Part shown: positions 47,952 to 57,458 of the stretch, piece after piece
How positions within the stretch are numbered: the stretch's first letter is position 1
How the letters are laid out: each line of letters opens with the position of its first letter
DNA from: Rickettsia canadensis str. McKiel
Lineage (GTDB): Bacteria; Pseudomonadota; Alphaproteobacteria; Rickettsiales; Rickettsiaceae
DNA: 64,000 nt
Assembly (NCBI RefSeq): GCF_000014345.1
Contig: NC_009879.1
Span: 321,001 to 385,000, forward strand
Direction of reading: 5' to 3'
Position numbers and translations under genes: made by a program
The notes under the pieces: generated by a model
What the model was told of the DNA's origin: nothing
What the model saw: the letters and a program-made list of their open reading frames with translations, nothing else
Database searches by the model: none

Positions 47952-50900
47952 TCATTGTATATACCTATCCACGTTTTTCATTATTTCAAGATAGTCAATC
48001 TTACCATTTGCAAGCAGAGGTATTTCTGAATCGGTAATAATTACTTTCGGTAAATGTAATAAAGAAATTTGAGCTTTAGATACGACATCTGTAAAGTTTT
48101 TGCTATTTATAATGGAACCGGTAGTAAATAAAATAATCTTTTCTCCGTGTGTTTTGTCAGGGACAGAAATAGCGGCATGCAGAGAGTCAGGATCAATCTC
48201 ACTTGCAAGTTCTTCAATTTTTGTAAGAGATATCATGTACCCTGCTATTTTAGCAAAGTGCTTAACACGTCCTAAAATTGTTATATATCCTTCAGAATCT
48301 ATTTTGACTATATCGTTGGTGTCGTACCATTCTCTATAAGTATGGTTATTTTCTGATTCTAAGTAACCAAGCATTATATTAGGTCCCCTGATGAATAAAC
48401 GTTCCCCTTCATTTATTCCTTCTACTTTTTCAAGTTTATAATCAATTTTTGGTAATAATCTTCCGACCGTGCCTGCTTTATTGTGCATAGGAGTATTACA
48501 AGCTATAATAGGTGATGCTTCTGTAATCCCATATCCTTCAAAAATACGTATGCCGTATTTATTAAGCCAAAATTTTCTTGTAGATTCTTTTAATTTTTCG
48601 CTACCGGCAAATATATAGCGTAATGAGTAAAAATCATATGGGTGAGCGTAATTAGCATAACCATTTAAAAAAGTATCGGTAGAAATTAATATGGTTGCGC
48701 CGACATCGTATATAACTTCAGGAATAGTACTATAATTTAGTGGAGAAGGATATAAAAATAGCTTAATACCGTTTAAAGTTGTAATAATTGCACCTCCAAG
48801 ACCAAAACAATGAAATAAAGGTAATGAGTTAAATACTATATCTTCAGGGCTAAAAGGTACTTTAGCAGTTATTTGATATCTATTAGTTTGTAAATTTCTG
48901 TGAGATAGTAATACGGCTTTAGGTTCTCCTTCAGTACCTGAAGTAAAAATGATCACTGACGGTTTTTCGTCATCACGATTACGACACAAATAATTGTAAT
49001 AAGTGTGTGCAAAATAACTACCTATTTTGGCTTTTAGTTTTAGAGCTATACTAATCTGATTTGTAAAATCTTCTAAATATATTATTTTAATACCGAAATC
49101 TAATAAGTTGGTTATCAATTCATGTAAATTTGCTTTCTCGATAAATTGTTTTGAGGTGTAAACTACTTTGATTTGTGCAAGTTTACAGGACTTAATAATA
49201 GTACTTATGCTGCTACTCCAATTAATTATAGCAGGAACATAATCGCTAGATTGCATAGCATAAAAAGCAATTAATGTATTTGTGGTATTAGGTAACATTA
49301 AGCCTAAATTTCTGCCAAAGATGTTGTTCGTTTTGATTAAATTACCGAGAATAAAAGATTTTAATATTAACTCTCGATAAGTAACCACATTATTTTCAAA
49401 ATCATCAACTATTTTTTTCTTAAATCCATGAATTTTAGCGGCTTCTATAAGAGACGAAAATAAAGTATTTTTATAGTCTGAACTCTCAAACATCATGTCA
49501 GCCATGATATCATAAAGAGTCCTCGCTATATAACTGCGTCGTTCTTGATTACTTACAGCATTCATATTAGCAAATTTTACCGGCGGTAAAACCGTTATAG
49601 TAATTTTAGGGAATATTTTTCTTTTTAATATGTGTTTTAATTTTGATAAGTGAGTAAATTGAGTTCCGTCTATTCTAACCGGTAAAATGGTAGCACCGGC
49701 TTTATCGGCAATCATGCCCGGACCTTCATAAATTTTCATTAAAGAGCCGGTAACGCTTATCCTACCTTCTGGAAAGATAGCGACTTTTTGTTCTTTTTGT
49801 ACTTCTTTTATTAAGGTCTTTATTGCCATTGGATTACTTGGATCAACCGGCAAAGTTTTTGCCATACGTAAAAATGGTTTAATCCACCATATTTTTTGTA
49901 TATCGGGACTAATTGCAAAAGTCATTTCTTCACGTAAGTAAGTAGCAATTAGTGGTGGATCAAGATATGAAATATGATTAGCAACTACTACTACTTTTTT
50001 GCCTGCTTTTTGAAAATTTTTAAATCCTTTAACTTCAACCTTATACATAAGGTCAAAACAGATTTGTAATATTCTCCGCAATAGTGTATACGGAATAATT
50101 TTAACTTCAGGTATTAATTGGTAAATATGTATAGTAACGATTATATTAGCTAGGCTAATAAATAATATAATCCAGGGTATAGTGAAATTTAGGTAAAATA
50201 ATAAAGATAAAATAATTGTTGATCCCATCATGAAAATGGAATTGATAAGATTGTTAACAGCAATAATTCTGCTACGATGAGCAGGGTTTGCGTAATGCTG
50301 TAATATTGCAAAAAGTGGAACGAGATATAAACCGCCTATTGCTGCTAAGAAAAATAAATCGATAACTATGCGCCAATTATGTCTTTTCGATAAAAATACT
50401 AAAATACTTTTTAGTTGAGTAGGTTCGTAGTTAACTGAACTAATTCTACTTGCAAAGAATAAATCAATACCGAAAATACTGATACCTAGTGCTGAAATAA
50501 ATAGATATTTAACGGTAATTTCATCTTCAAATATTTTGCTACATAAAAACGCACCAACCCCAACACCAAGGGAGAAAACTGCTAAGAATAAGTTAGCAAC
50601 ATTCTCATCGGCTTTAAAAGTTATCTTAGCAAGTAAAGGTATTTGAGAAATTATAGCAGCTCCGATAAACCAAAACCATGAAATGCCGAGTATAGCTAGA
50701 TATATCTGTTTTTTTGCTTTAGCATATTTAATCATGTTGATGCTTTCATCTATAATATTTAAATTTATTTTAATATCACGATTTGCGTTACCCGATTTTG
50801 GTACAAAAAGGCTTGTAATGAAGCCGAGAAAGGCAATGGTAATTAAGGAATAAATTATAAAATTATTGCTGATTGTATAATAGCTACCGATTATAGTACC

Positions 50901-51380
50901 GATAAAAATACTGAGAAAAGTTCCAGCTTCAACAAAGCCGTTAGCTCCAAGTAATTCGTATTTATTGAGGTGATCGGGTATTACGCTATATTTGATTGGA
51001 CCGAAAAAAGTAGAGTGTATACCCATTAAGCAAATAGAACAAAACAGTATTAGCAGATTATTATAATGAAATCCATAAATTGTAAAGGCAATTATACCGA
51101 TTTCACAAATCTTAATTATTTTAATAAGATTAGCACGTTCATATTTATCGGCAATTTGTCCTGCTATGCTTGCGCATATTATAAAGGGTAGTACAAAAGT
51201 AGCATTAGCAATTAAAACAAGTAGATTATTATATTTACTTAAAGCTCCTGAAATACTGTAAGTAATAAGAATTACAATAGCATTTTTTAATATATTATCA
51301 TTAAGACAACCACATAATTGTATTATAAAATTTGGTAAAAATCGTCTATCTTTGAAAAGATATAATTTATTTGTGTCCAT
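47952..51380 (-). CDS. aas: Three-domain fusion: MFS lysophospholipid transporter (LplT-like), PlsC acyltransferase, and acyl-ACP synthetase (Aas)
   Basis: A 1142-residue protein. Residues about 1-410 form a 12-segment MFS transporter resembling LplT (NLIKIIKICEIG, NGFVEAGTFLSIFIGTIIGS). Residues about 430-630 form a PlsC domain with HxxxxD in VANHISYLDPPL and FPEGRISVTGSL. Residues about 650-1142 form an AMP-binding acyl-activating domain with IIFTSGTEGEPKAVLLSHRN, YGITEASPII and YDTNDIVKIDSEGYITILGR. In E. coli lplT and aas are separate neighbouring genes that import and reacylate lysophospholipids; here all activities sit on one chain. This suits an organism bathed in host lysolipids and free fatty acids; that role is inference. 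Confidence 0.92.
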   Translation of the reverse strand: MDTNKLYLFKDRRFLPNFIIQLCGCLNDNILKNAIVILITYSISGALSKYNNLLVLIANATFVLPFIICASIAGQIADKYERANLIKIIKICEIGIIAFTIYGFHYNNLLILFCSICLMGIHSTFFGPIKYSVIPDHLNKYELLGANGFVEAGTFLSIFIGTIIGSYYTISNNFIIYSLITIAFLGFITSLFVPKSGNANRDIKINLNIIDESINMIKYAKAKKQIYLAILGISWFWFIGAAIISQIPLLAKITFKADENVANLFLAVFSLGVGVGAFLCSKIFEDEITVKYLFISALGISIFGIDLFFASRISSVNYEPTQLKSILVFLSKRHNWRIVIDLFFLAAIGGLYLVPLFAILQHYANPAHRSRIIAVNNLINSIFMMGSTIILSLLFYLNFTIPWIILFISLANIIVTIHIYQLIPEVKIIPYTLLRRILQICFDLMYKVEVKGFKNFQKAGKKVVVVANHISYLDPPLIATYLREEMTFAISPDIQKIWWIKPFLRMAKTLPVDPSNPMAIKTLIKEVQKEQKVAIFPEGRISVTGSLMKIYEGPGMIADKAGATILPVRIDGTQFTHLSKLKHILKRKIFPKITITVLPPVKFANMNAVSNQERRSYIARTLYDIMADMMFESSDYKNTLFSSLIEAAKIHGFKKKIVDDFENNVVTYRELILKSFILGNLIKTNNIFGRNLGLMLPNTTNTLIAFYAMQSSDYVPAIINWSSSISTIIKSCKLAQIKVVYTSKQFIEKANLHELITNLLDFGIKIIYLEDFTNQISIALKLKAKIGSYFAHTYYNYLCRNRDDEKPSVIIFTSGTEGEPKAVLLSHRNLQTNRYQITAKVPFSPEDIVFNSLPLFHCFGLGGAIITTLNGIKLFLYPSPLNYSTIPEVIYDVGATILISTDTFLNGYANYAHPYDFYSLRYIFAGSEKLKESTRKFWLNKYGIRIFEGYGITEASPIIACNTPMHNKAGTVGRLLPKIDYKLEKVEGINEGERLFIRGPNIMLGYLESENNHTYREWYDTNDIVKIDSEGYITILGRVKHFAKIAGYMISLTKIEELASEIDPDSLHAAISVPDKTHGEKIILFTTGSIINSKNFTDVVSKAQISLLHLPKVIITDSEIPLLANGKIDYLEIMKNVDRYIQ

Positions 51381-51406
51381 AACATCAAAATACTATGAAA
51401 TTTATA

Positions 51407-51565
51407 TTAATATGTCAAATCGGGTTTATTGCCAATATTATTCTTTTCCTTTTGGACTTTTTTCCTTCTTTGTAAATTCTTCTTTAAGGCAATTGATAAG
51501 TCATTAAATTTGGCCGTTGATTTGACGCTTTTCGGTTTTTCTTTAGTATCTTCGATAGATGACAT
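51407..51565 (-). CDS. 52-residue basic protein of unknown function
   Basis: From ATG 51565 it reads MSSIEDTKEKPKSVKSTAKF followed by NDLSIALKKNLQRRKKVQKE and KNNIGNKPDLTY, stop at 51407. It is highly charged and basic with a central NDLS..LKKNLQRRKK helix and no membrane segment. The other strand is also open here, but without sensible composition. The ordered composition and its position between the aas fusion and pccB suggest a real, small rickettsial protein. A nucleic-acid or ribosome-binding role is possible but unproven. Confidence 0.6.
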   Translation of the reverse strand: MSSIEDTKEKPKSVKSTAKFNDLSIALKKNLQRRKKVQKEKNNIGNKPDLTY

Positions 51566-51644
51566 AAATAATTATCTTTTCAGGGTAACATTATTATATT
51601 ATACTATCGATATTTTCAAAAATAAAACTATAAAATAAATATCT

Positions 51645-53189
51645 ATGAATCAAAGTAATATAATATCTCCTGAGTTACTGGATGAGAGAAAAAATATTGC
51701 AAGGCAAGGGGGCGGTGAAGCTAGAATCAATGCACAACATCACAAAGGTAAGTTAACTGCACGTGAGCGGATAGAAGTATTATTAGATCCAAATAGCTTT
51801 ACCGAAACAGGTATGTTTGTAGCACATAGATGCGCTAATTTCGGGATGCAGGATAAAAAGTTTTTAGGTGACGGTGTTGTAACGGGACACGGTACAATAA
51901 ATGGTAGGTTGGTATTTATTTATAGCCAAGATTTTACCGTACTCGGGGGCTCACTCGGTGAATATCATGCTAAGAAAATCTGTGATATTATCGATCAAGC
52001 TATAGCAACCGCTGCTCCCGTAATCGGTATTAACGATTCAGGAGGAGCAAGAATTCAAGAAGGTGTAGATGCGCTTGCCGGATACGGTGAATTATTTCAG
52101 CGTAATGTTTTAGCTTCAGGTGTTATTCCACAAATTACTTTAATTATGGGACCTTGTGCCGGTGGTGCAGTATATTCTCCTGCCTTAACCGATTTTATAT
52201 TTATGGTTAAGAATAGTTCTTATATGTTCGTAACCGGTCCTGATGTAGTAAAAACTGTTACGGGTGAAGAAGTGAGTCAAGAAAAGCTCGGCGGTGCTAG
52301 GATGCATACCACTAAAAGCGGCGTTGCCGATCTTGCATTTAACAATGATATAGAAGCATTGCTCGAAATTCGTAAGTTCTTTAATTTCCTACCGTCATCC
52401 AATCGTAGTCCTCTTCCTGTTCGTTCGACTGTTGATCCTGCCGATAGAGTCGATATGTCTCTTAGCACGTTAATACCTAATACTCCTAATAAGCCTTATG
52501 ATATGAAAGAGCTTGTTGAGCGTATCGTTGATGAGGGAGAATTTTTTGAACTGCAACCTGATTTTGCTAAGAATATCATTATTGGTTTTGGTTATATGGA
52601 AGGTTATCCGGTAGGTTTTGTTGCTAATCAACCATTACATTTAGCCGGATGTTTAGATATAAATGCTTCAAGAAAAGCAGCAAGATTTATTAGATTTTGT
52701 GATGCTTTCAATATTCCTATAGTGAGCCTTGTGGATGTACCTGGATTTTTACCTGGTACATCTCAAGAGCATGACGGTATTATTAAACATGGTGCTAAAC
52801 TGTTATATGCTTATGCTGAAGCTACAGTGCCGAAGATTACCGTAATTACCCGTAAAGCCTACGGGGGGGCTTATATAGTAATGAACTCTAAGCATCTTAG
52901 AGGCGATATAAACTATGCTTGGTTTAATTCTGAAATCGCTGTTATGGGTGCAGAGGGAGCAGCCGAGATAATATTTAAGGAAGAATGTAAAGCCCCTGAA
53001 GCTAAAAAACAAAAAATCGATGAATATAGAAAAGTAGTAACTTCACCTTTTGTTGCAGCATCTAGGGGATATTTAGATGATATTATAAGACCGCAAAATA
53101 CTAGATGGAGAATATGTAAGGCATTAAATTTCTTACGTACTAAAAAGGTAGAATTACCTTGGAAAAAGCATGATAATTTGCCGCTATAA
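51645..53189 (+). CDS. pccB: Propionyl-CoA carboxylase, beta subunit
   Basis: The 514-residue carboxyltransferase half of the biotin enzyme that turns propionyl-CoA into methylmalonyl-CoA. The crotonase-like N-terminal domain has [38 protein letters not shown] less its last residue, [20 protein letters not shown] and [16 protein letters not shown]. The C-terminal domain has [20 protein letters not shown] and [19 protein letters not shown] at 51645. pccA lies about 700 bases downstream, separated by repeats and a remnant. Confidence 0.95.
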   Translation: MNQSNIISPELLDERKNIARQGGGEARINAQHHKGKLTARERIEVLLDPNSFTETGMFVAHRCANFGMQDKKFLGDGVVTGHGTINGRLVFIYSQDFTVLGGSLGEYHAKKICDIIDQAIATAAPVIGINDSGGARIQEGVDALAGYGELFQRNVLASGVIPQITLIMGPCAGGAVYSPALTDFIFMVKNSSYMFVTGPDVVKTVTGEEVSQEKLGGARMHTTKSGVADLAFNNDIEALLEIRKFFNFLPSSNRSPLPVRSTVDPADRVDMSLSTLIPNTPNKPYDMKELVERIVDEGEFFELQPDFAKNIIIGFGYMEGYPVGFVANQPLHLAGCLDINASRKAARFIRFCDAFNIPIVSLVDVPGFLPGTSQEHDGIIKHGAKLLYAYAEATVPKITVITRKAYGGAYIVMNSKHLRGDINYAWFNSEIAVMGAEGAAEIIFKEECKAPEAKKQKIDEYRKVVTSPFVAASRGYLDDIIRPQNTRWRICKALNFLRTKKVELPWKKHDNLPL

Positions 53190-53191
53190 AT

Positions 53192-53321
53192 GTTATTCCC
53201 GTGTAGGTGAATCTAAAAAAGTAATAAAAAAATGCTAAAAATTAGCATTTTAAACTGGATTGTTTCCATTCTATGTAGTGTCATCGCAATGACAAAAAAA
53301 GTCGATCTATGCGGGAATGAC
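53192..53321. repeat. Composite repeat: one RPE inside another
   Basis: Outer arms are long-type (GTTATTCCCGTGTAGG at the left, CTATGCGGGAATGAC at the right). Inside, about 53215-53293, is a second family with core AATGCTAAAAATTAGCATTT and end ATCGCAATGAC, shared with 62701-62818. Confidence 0.65.
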
Positions 53322-53353
53322 ATTGAGAATCAGGCAATAAAGACAGCTGCAGT

Positions 53354-53755
53354 ATGACAGTAATGAAAAAATTTGAATATAAATATTGGATAGTTAATAT
53401 GAAAACAACAATTCCGCCTCCTTTAGAGCTTACAAAAATACTGGAAATAATATATATGAAACATCCTATTCCTAAAGATCAAAATAGTAATAAATTAGTG
53501 AATGCATATACAGTTACTAGAATTATTAGAGATATTAAAGAAATTAAGGATACATCTACAGTTTCTATGACTCTGGTAACTCCTATTACTCCACATGCGC
53601 CAACTTTAGATAACAAATTTTATCATTTGGAAAGTCAAAATTATTATTTATGTTATATAAAGCATACACTTATTAGTCCTATTAAACACTTAGCAGAAGA
53701 AGCTCTAACTCTTGTACCTGTGCAAGTTCAAGATATATATGCGCAATGCCGTTAG
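53354..53755 (+). CDS. Hypothetical protein, frameshifted or truncated
   Basis: A 133-codon frame starting in the tail of a repeat (ATGACAG), reading MTVMKKFEYKYWIVNMKTTI ... HLESQNYYLCYIKHTLISP and ending ALTLVPVQVQDIYAQCR. Just past the stop, another frame continues PLEKSNIYAILEENSNNKYG and ends at 53829, so a frameshift has probably removed the true C terminus. No recognised motif. The original may have been about 150 residues. Confidence 0.45.
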   Translation: MTVMKKFEYKYWIVNMKTTIPPPLELTKILEIIYMKHPIPKDQNSNKLVNAYTVTRIIRDIKEIKDTSTVSMTLVTPITPHAPTLDNKFYHLESQNYYLCYIKHTLISPIKHLAEEALTLVPVQVQDIYAQCR

Positions 53756-53890
53756 AAAAAAGTAATATATATGCTATTCTTGAAGAAAATAGTAATAATA
53801 AATATGGAATGTATTGGATTAATAACTGAGTTTGTTTAATTATTTAGATCTTATTAAGTTAAGAATAAAGCTTATTTTATAATAAAAACT

Positions 53891-55888
53891 ATGAATAAAC
53901 CATTATTTGATAAAATTTTAATTGCTAATCGTAGTGAAATTGCTGTTAGGATAATACGTACCTTAAAAAAGATGGGTATAAAGTCTGTTGCAGTATATTC
54001 TGAAGCAGATACAAACTCGATATATGTGCAGCATGCGGACGAGGCTTATTATATAGGCGATTCTCCTGCAACGGAAAGTTATTTATCTATTAAAAATATT
54101 ATTTCGGCGATTCGTGAAAGTGGGGCAAGTGCAGTACATCCAGGTTATGGTTTTTTATCGGAAAATCCGAATTTTGCCAATATTCTTAAAAGAGAAGGGG
54201 TAGTTTTAATAGGTCCTAGTGCTACAACCATTAAGAAAATGGGTGATAAAATCGAAGCAAAGAAAATTGCGATAGAGGCAGGCGTTAGTACCGTTCCCGG
54301 TTATATGGGAACTATAAAAGATGTTAAACAGGCAGTAGATATTGCCAAAGAAATAGGTTTCCCGATAATAGTAAAAGCGGCTGCCGGTGGAGGTGGGCGT
54401 GGTATGAGAGTGGTGAATAATCCTGCTGAAATGGCAAATGCTTTTGAGTCGGCAAAACTTGAAGCAGCCAATAGTTTTAGTGATGATAGATTATTTATTG
54501 AGAAGTTAATTCAAACTCCCCGTCATATTGAAATTCAGTTACTTGCTGATCAATACGGTAATAGTGTATGTCTTGGAGAGCGTGAATGTTCAATACAGCG
54601 TCACCATCAAAAAGTAATCGAAGAAGCACCAAGTTCTTTTATTACTGAAGATGTAAGACAAGAAATGTATAAACAGGTGATATCTTTATCTCAAAAAGTT
54701 GGATATTATTCTGCAGGTACTGTTGAGTTCATAGTAGATAGCAATAAAAATTTCTATTTTTTAGAAATGAATACTAGGTTGCAAGTGGAACATCCTGTTA
54801 CTGAGCTAATTACCGGTATAGATATTGTTGAAGAAATGATAAAAATTGCTGCCGGTGCAAAATTATCTTTTACGCAAGATGATGTAAAATTAAAAGGTTG
54901 GGCATTTGAATCACGAATTTGTGCTGAAAATCCAAGCCGAGGTTTCTTACCTTCTAGCGGTAGAATTATAGCTTACTCTGAACCTGCAAAGAGTCCTAAT
55001 ATCCGTATAGATACAGGGATCGGGCTTGGCGGTGAAGTAAGTATGTTTTATGATTCGATGATTGCAAAATTATGTACTTACGGTGAAACAAGAGAGCAAG
55101 CAATTGAGGTAATGCGTTCTGCTTTGAGTTCTTATATAATTAACGGTATTGCTCATAATATCAGTTTCTTAGAAGCAGTAATGCTACATCCGCGTTTTGT
55201 TAGCGGTGATATTTCTACTGCCTTTATTCAAGAAGAATATCCTGACGGTTTTTCAGGAGCTAGTCTAACCTCAGAAGTAACAACCGTATTTCTAGCAACA
55301 GCTATTTTCATTTATATATCGGAACAAAGACGTGCTTCTTTAATTTCTGGCAATATTAATAATCAAGCTAATAAAATAGGTACTAGATGGGTAGTAACTA
55401 TCGATGATAAACTATTCCCTGTATTAATTACACCTGTTGAAAACGGCTATAATATACGTCATGAAAGCGACCGAATATATATTCGTAGTAACTGGAATTT
55501 AGGTAATGAACTTTTTACAGCTATAATTAACGGTAAAAAGACAAATGTGAAAATTGAGAATATCAGAACCGGTTATTTATTATCACATGCCGGTATTAGT
55601 GTAAAAGCATTTGTGCGATCTCCGCGTATATCGGAACTTGAAGCTTTGATGGTCTCAAAAGTAGTAGTAGAAGAAAATACTGAATTACAAGCTCCTCTAA
55701 GCGGTCAGATTGTATCGATAAAAGTTATGGAAGGGCAGCAAGTAATAGCAGGGCAAGAAATTATGGTTTTAACTGCTATGAAAATGGAAAACCTGATTCT
55801 TGCCGAAAGAGACGGGAAAATAGCTAAAATTTATGTTAATGAAAAGGATAATGTTGTAAGAGGACAGATATTGTTGGAATTTGCTTGA
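53891..55888 (+). CDS. pccA: Propionyl-CoA carboxylase, alpha (biotin) subunit
   Basis: A 665-residue biotin carboxylase plus biotin carrier. N-terminal FDKILIANRSEIAVRIIRTL, ATP-grasp motifs IVKAAAGGGGRGMRVV and ECSIQRHHQKVIEEAPS, and catalytic EMNTRLQVEHPVTELITG. The BT linker (about 480-580) joins it to the beta subunit. The biotinyl domain has VLTAMKMENLI with the acceptor lysine near residue 630. With pccB it forms the dodecameric enzyme. Confidence 0.96.
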   Translation: MNKPLFDKILIANRSEIAVRIIRTLKKMGIKSVAVYSEADTNSIYVQHADEAYYIGDSPATESYLSIKNIISAIRESGASAVHPGYGFLSENPNFANILKREGVVLIGPSATTIKKMGDKIEAKKIAIEAGVSTVPGYMGTIKDVKQAVDIAKEIGFPIIVKAAAGGGGRGMRVVNNPAEMANAFESAKLEAANSFSDDRLFIEKLIQTPRHIEIQLLADQYGNSVCLGERECSIQRHHQKVIEEAPSSFITEDVRQEMYKQVISLSQKVGYYSAGTVEFIVDSNKNFYFLEMNTRLQVEHPVTELITGIDIVEEMIKIAAGAKLSFTQDDVKLKGWAFESRICAENPSRGFLPSSGRIIAYSEPAKSPNIRIDTGIGLGGEVSMFYDSMIAKLCTYGETREQAIEVMRSALSSYIINGIAHNISFLEAVMLHPRFVSGDISTAFIQEEYPDGFSGASLTSEVTTVFLATAIFIYISEQRRASLISGNINNQANKIGTRWVVTIDDKLFPVLITPVENGYNIRHESDRIYIRSNWNLGNELFTAIINGKKTNVKIENIRTGYLLSHAGISVKAFVRSPRISELEALMVSKVVVEENTELQAPLSGQIVSIKVMEGQQVIAGQEIMVLTAMKMENLILAERDGKIAKIYVNEKDNVVRGQILLEFA

Positions 55889-56169
55889 TATACTCATTTA
55901 ATTTAAAAAATTGTTACAGTATATTTTAGAAAGCTCGATATAAGCGAATTTTCGAGGATTTGCCTTTGCTCACGTGGTATCTAAGCTCTACAAATTCATA
56001 TTTAAATTCATCGTGTTTGGCACTTTCTGAAATATGCTGCATATTGTTTTTTGCTTATAATCTATATGCTGAGGCTATAAGCTTCAAAGTGTCTTGTTCT
56101 TTTTAAGTTAAACTTAGTCTATCTACTATTCATTTATTCAGCATATATCCAAGTCAAAATTTAAAATAT

Positions 56170-56560
56170 TTTGTTTACCTTATTATATGCCTCTAATAGC
56201 TTCTATAAATTCTTCTTGATTAAGGTGACACTGTCCTAAATAATATTGTGCTTCTTGATAATAATTAGAGCGGTTTTATATTTATCTAAATTGTAAAAAG
56301 AACTACCGTAATAAAATACAGCATTTTGATAGAGCGAGTGGTTATTAAGGATCTGACTATAATATTTTATTAGTTTCTATAAATTTTTCTTGTTGAAAGT
56401 AACACTCTCCTATATTAAACAGTGCATAAGGATAAGAGATATACTATTTTTATCTATTTTTTGCTATAAGCTTCTTTCTATAGCTTCTTTTCTACCGTAA
56501 AATAATGATTTTCTTCCATAAATGTAGATTAAGATATATTCTCTCTATATTTTAAGATTT
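56170..56560 (-). pseudogene. Broken TPR-repeat protein
   Basis: Minus-strand pieces read PYALFNIGECYFQQEKFIET, NHSLYQNAVFYYGSSFYNLD followed by KYKTA, and EAQYYLGQCHLNQEEFIE. The repeating A..Y..G.C....E.F pattern is that of tetratricopeptide repeats. Frame changes and stops show decay. TPR proteins are a large accessory class in rickettsiae. Confidence 0.6.
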
Positions 56561-56652
56561 GTAAAAAGTATATTTTAGCATGAAATGTGATAACCATGGT
56601 TCATGGTAATATATTGGTTACAAGTTGTAAGTTTTGTTGCTAGGCTGCATAT

Positions 56653-56761
56653 GTCATTCTTAGCTAAAGGCAGGAATCTAAGTTTTTCTAGTGCCGTATT
56701 ACAGCTTGACCACGGGCACGGTGTGACAATAAAGGTTATTTCCTACCTATGCTGGAATGAC
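56653..56761. repeat. Composite RPE
   Basis: Outer long-type arms (GTCATTCTTAGCTAAAGGC and CTATGCTGGAATGAC) enclose an RPE-1 half (GTATTACAGCTTGACCACGG and GGTGTGACAAT, around 56695-56730). The 56562-56880 stretch has no gene. Confidence 0.55.
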
Positions 56762-56879
56762 ATAGCTACTGTACGAAAGCCTAGCAACAAAGCATTCAGT
56801 CACTGAAATGATGATATGTTAGCTAGAGCGACATTAAGTTAACTATTAAACTCAGAATCACATATCTTAACTTTACTGC

Positions 56880-57300
56880 CTCAAGAAGTTCCATCCAGCT
56901 CACTTAAGGCCCTCAAGAGAAAAAGTACGAAATATACCTTAAATTTACCTTTTATATGCAGTTCTTCCAAAACAGCAGCGAATCTTAGTAGATTAGAACC
57001 GAAATAACTAGTATTAACATAACCGGCTTTTTCATCAATAAAATACTTTACTAAAGTTAAACTTTGGTTTTGTATTGCTTGTATTACATTAATGTTAGTG
57101 CAATTAAATCATCAGTTTGCTGATAATTTTTTTTCTGAATTGCAAATTCTAGTGCTTTGTATTTATCTACCTTTCTATGTAATATTATATTTATTAGGTT
57201 CATTTGAACTTATATGAAATGCATTACCTTCCTCAGGATGGATTTCATTAATGTATTTATCTCAATATTCTTTAGTTATTACATTTGTGGTTTCTGATTC
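56880..57300 (-). pseudogene. Broken ankyrin-repeat-like gene
   Basis: Minus-strand pieces read DKYKALEFAIQKKNYQQTDD, NVIQAIQNQSLTLVKYFIDE, and KAGYVNTSYFGSNLLRFAAV. The pattern of A..G....V..LI followed by the loop fits degenerate ankyrin repeats. Stops separate the pieces. I see nothing in 57301-57458 but AT-rich sequence. Confidence 0.45.
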
Positions 57301-57458
57301 TGTTTTAGTAGTTTTCGGCTGATTAGTTTAAATCCAAGAACCTTTTTCCCCCTTGGAGTTACGGAGGAGTGTTTCTACATAATTTACCTAATTTATAGTA
57401 TACTAATATATTAACCTAAGTACATTATCAATATCTTAATTGATAGTATAATAATTTA

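Noticed and set aside
51429..51638. Plus-strand frame opposite the small basic gene at 51407-51565
   Set aside because: Phenylalanine-rich composition mirrors the lysine-rich minus-strand frame; only the minus strand has a sensible protein.
56603..56806. 67-codon frame in the 56.6-kb gap
   Set aside because: It is a reading through a composite RPE; no start signal.
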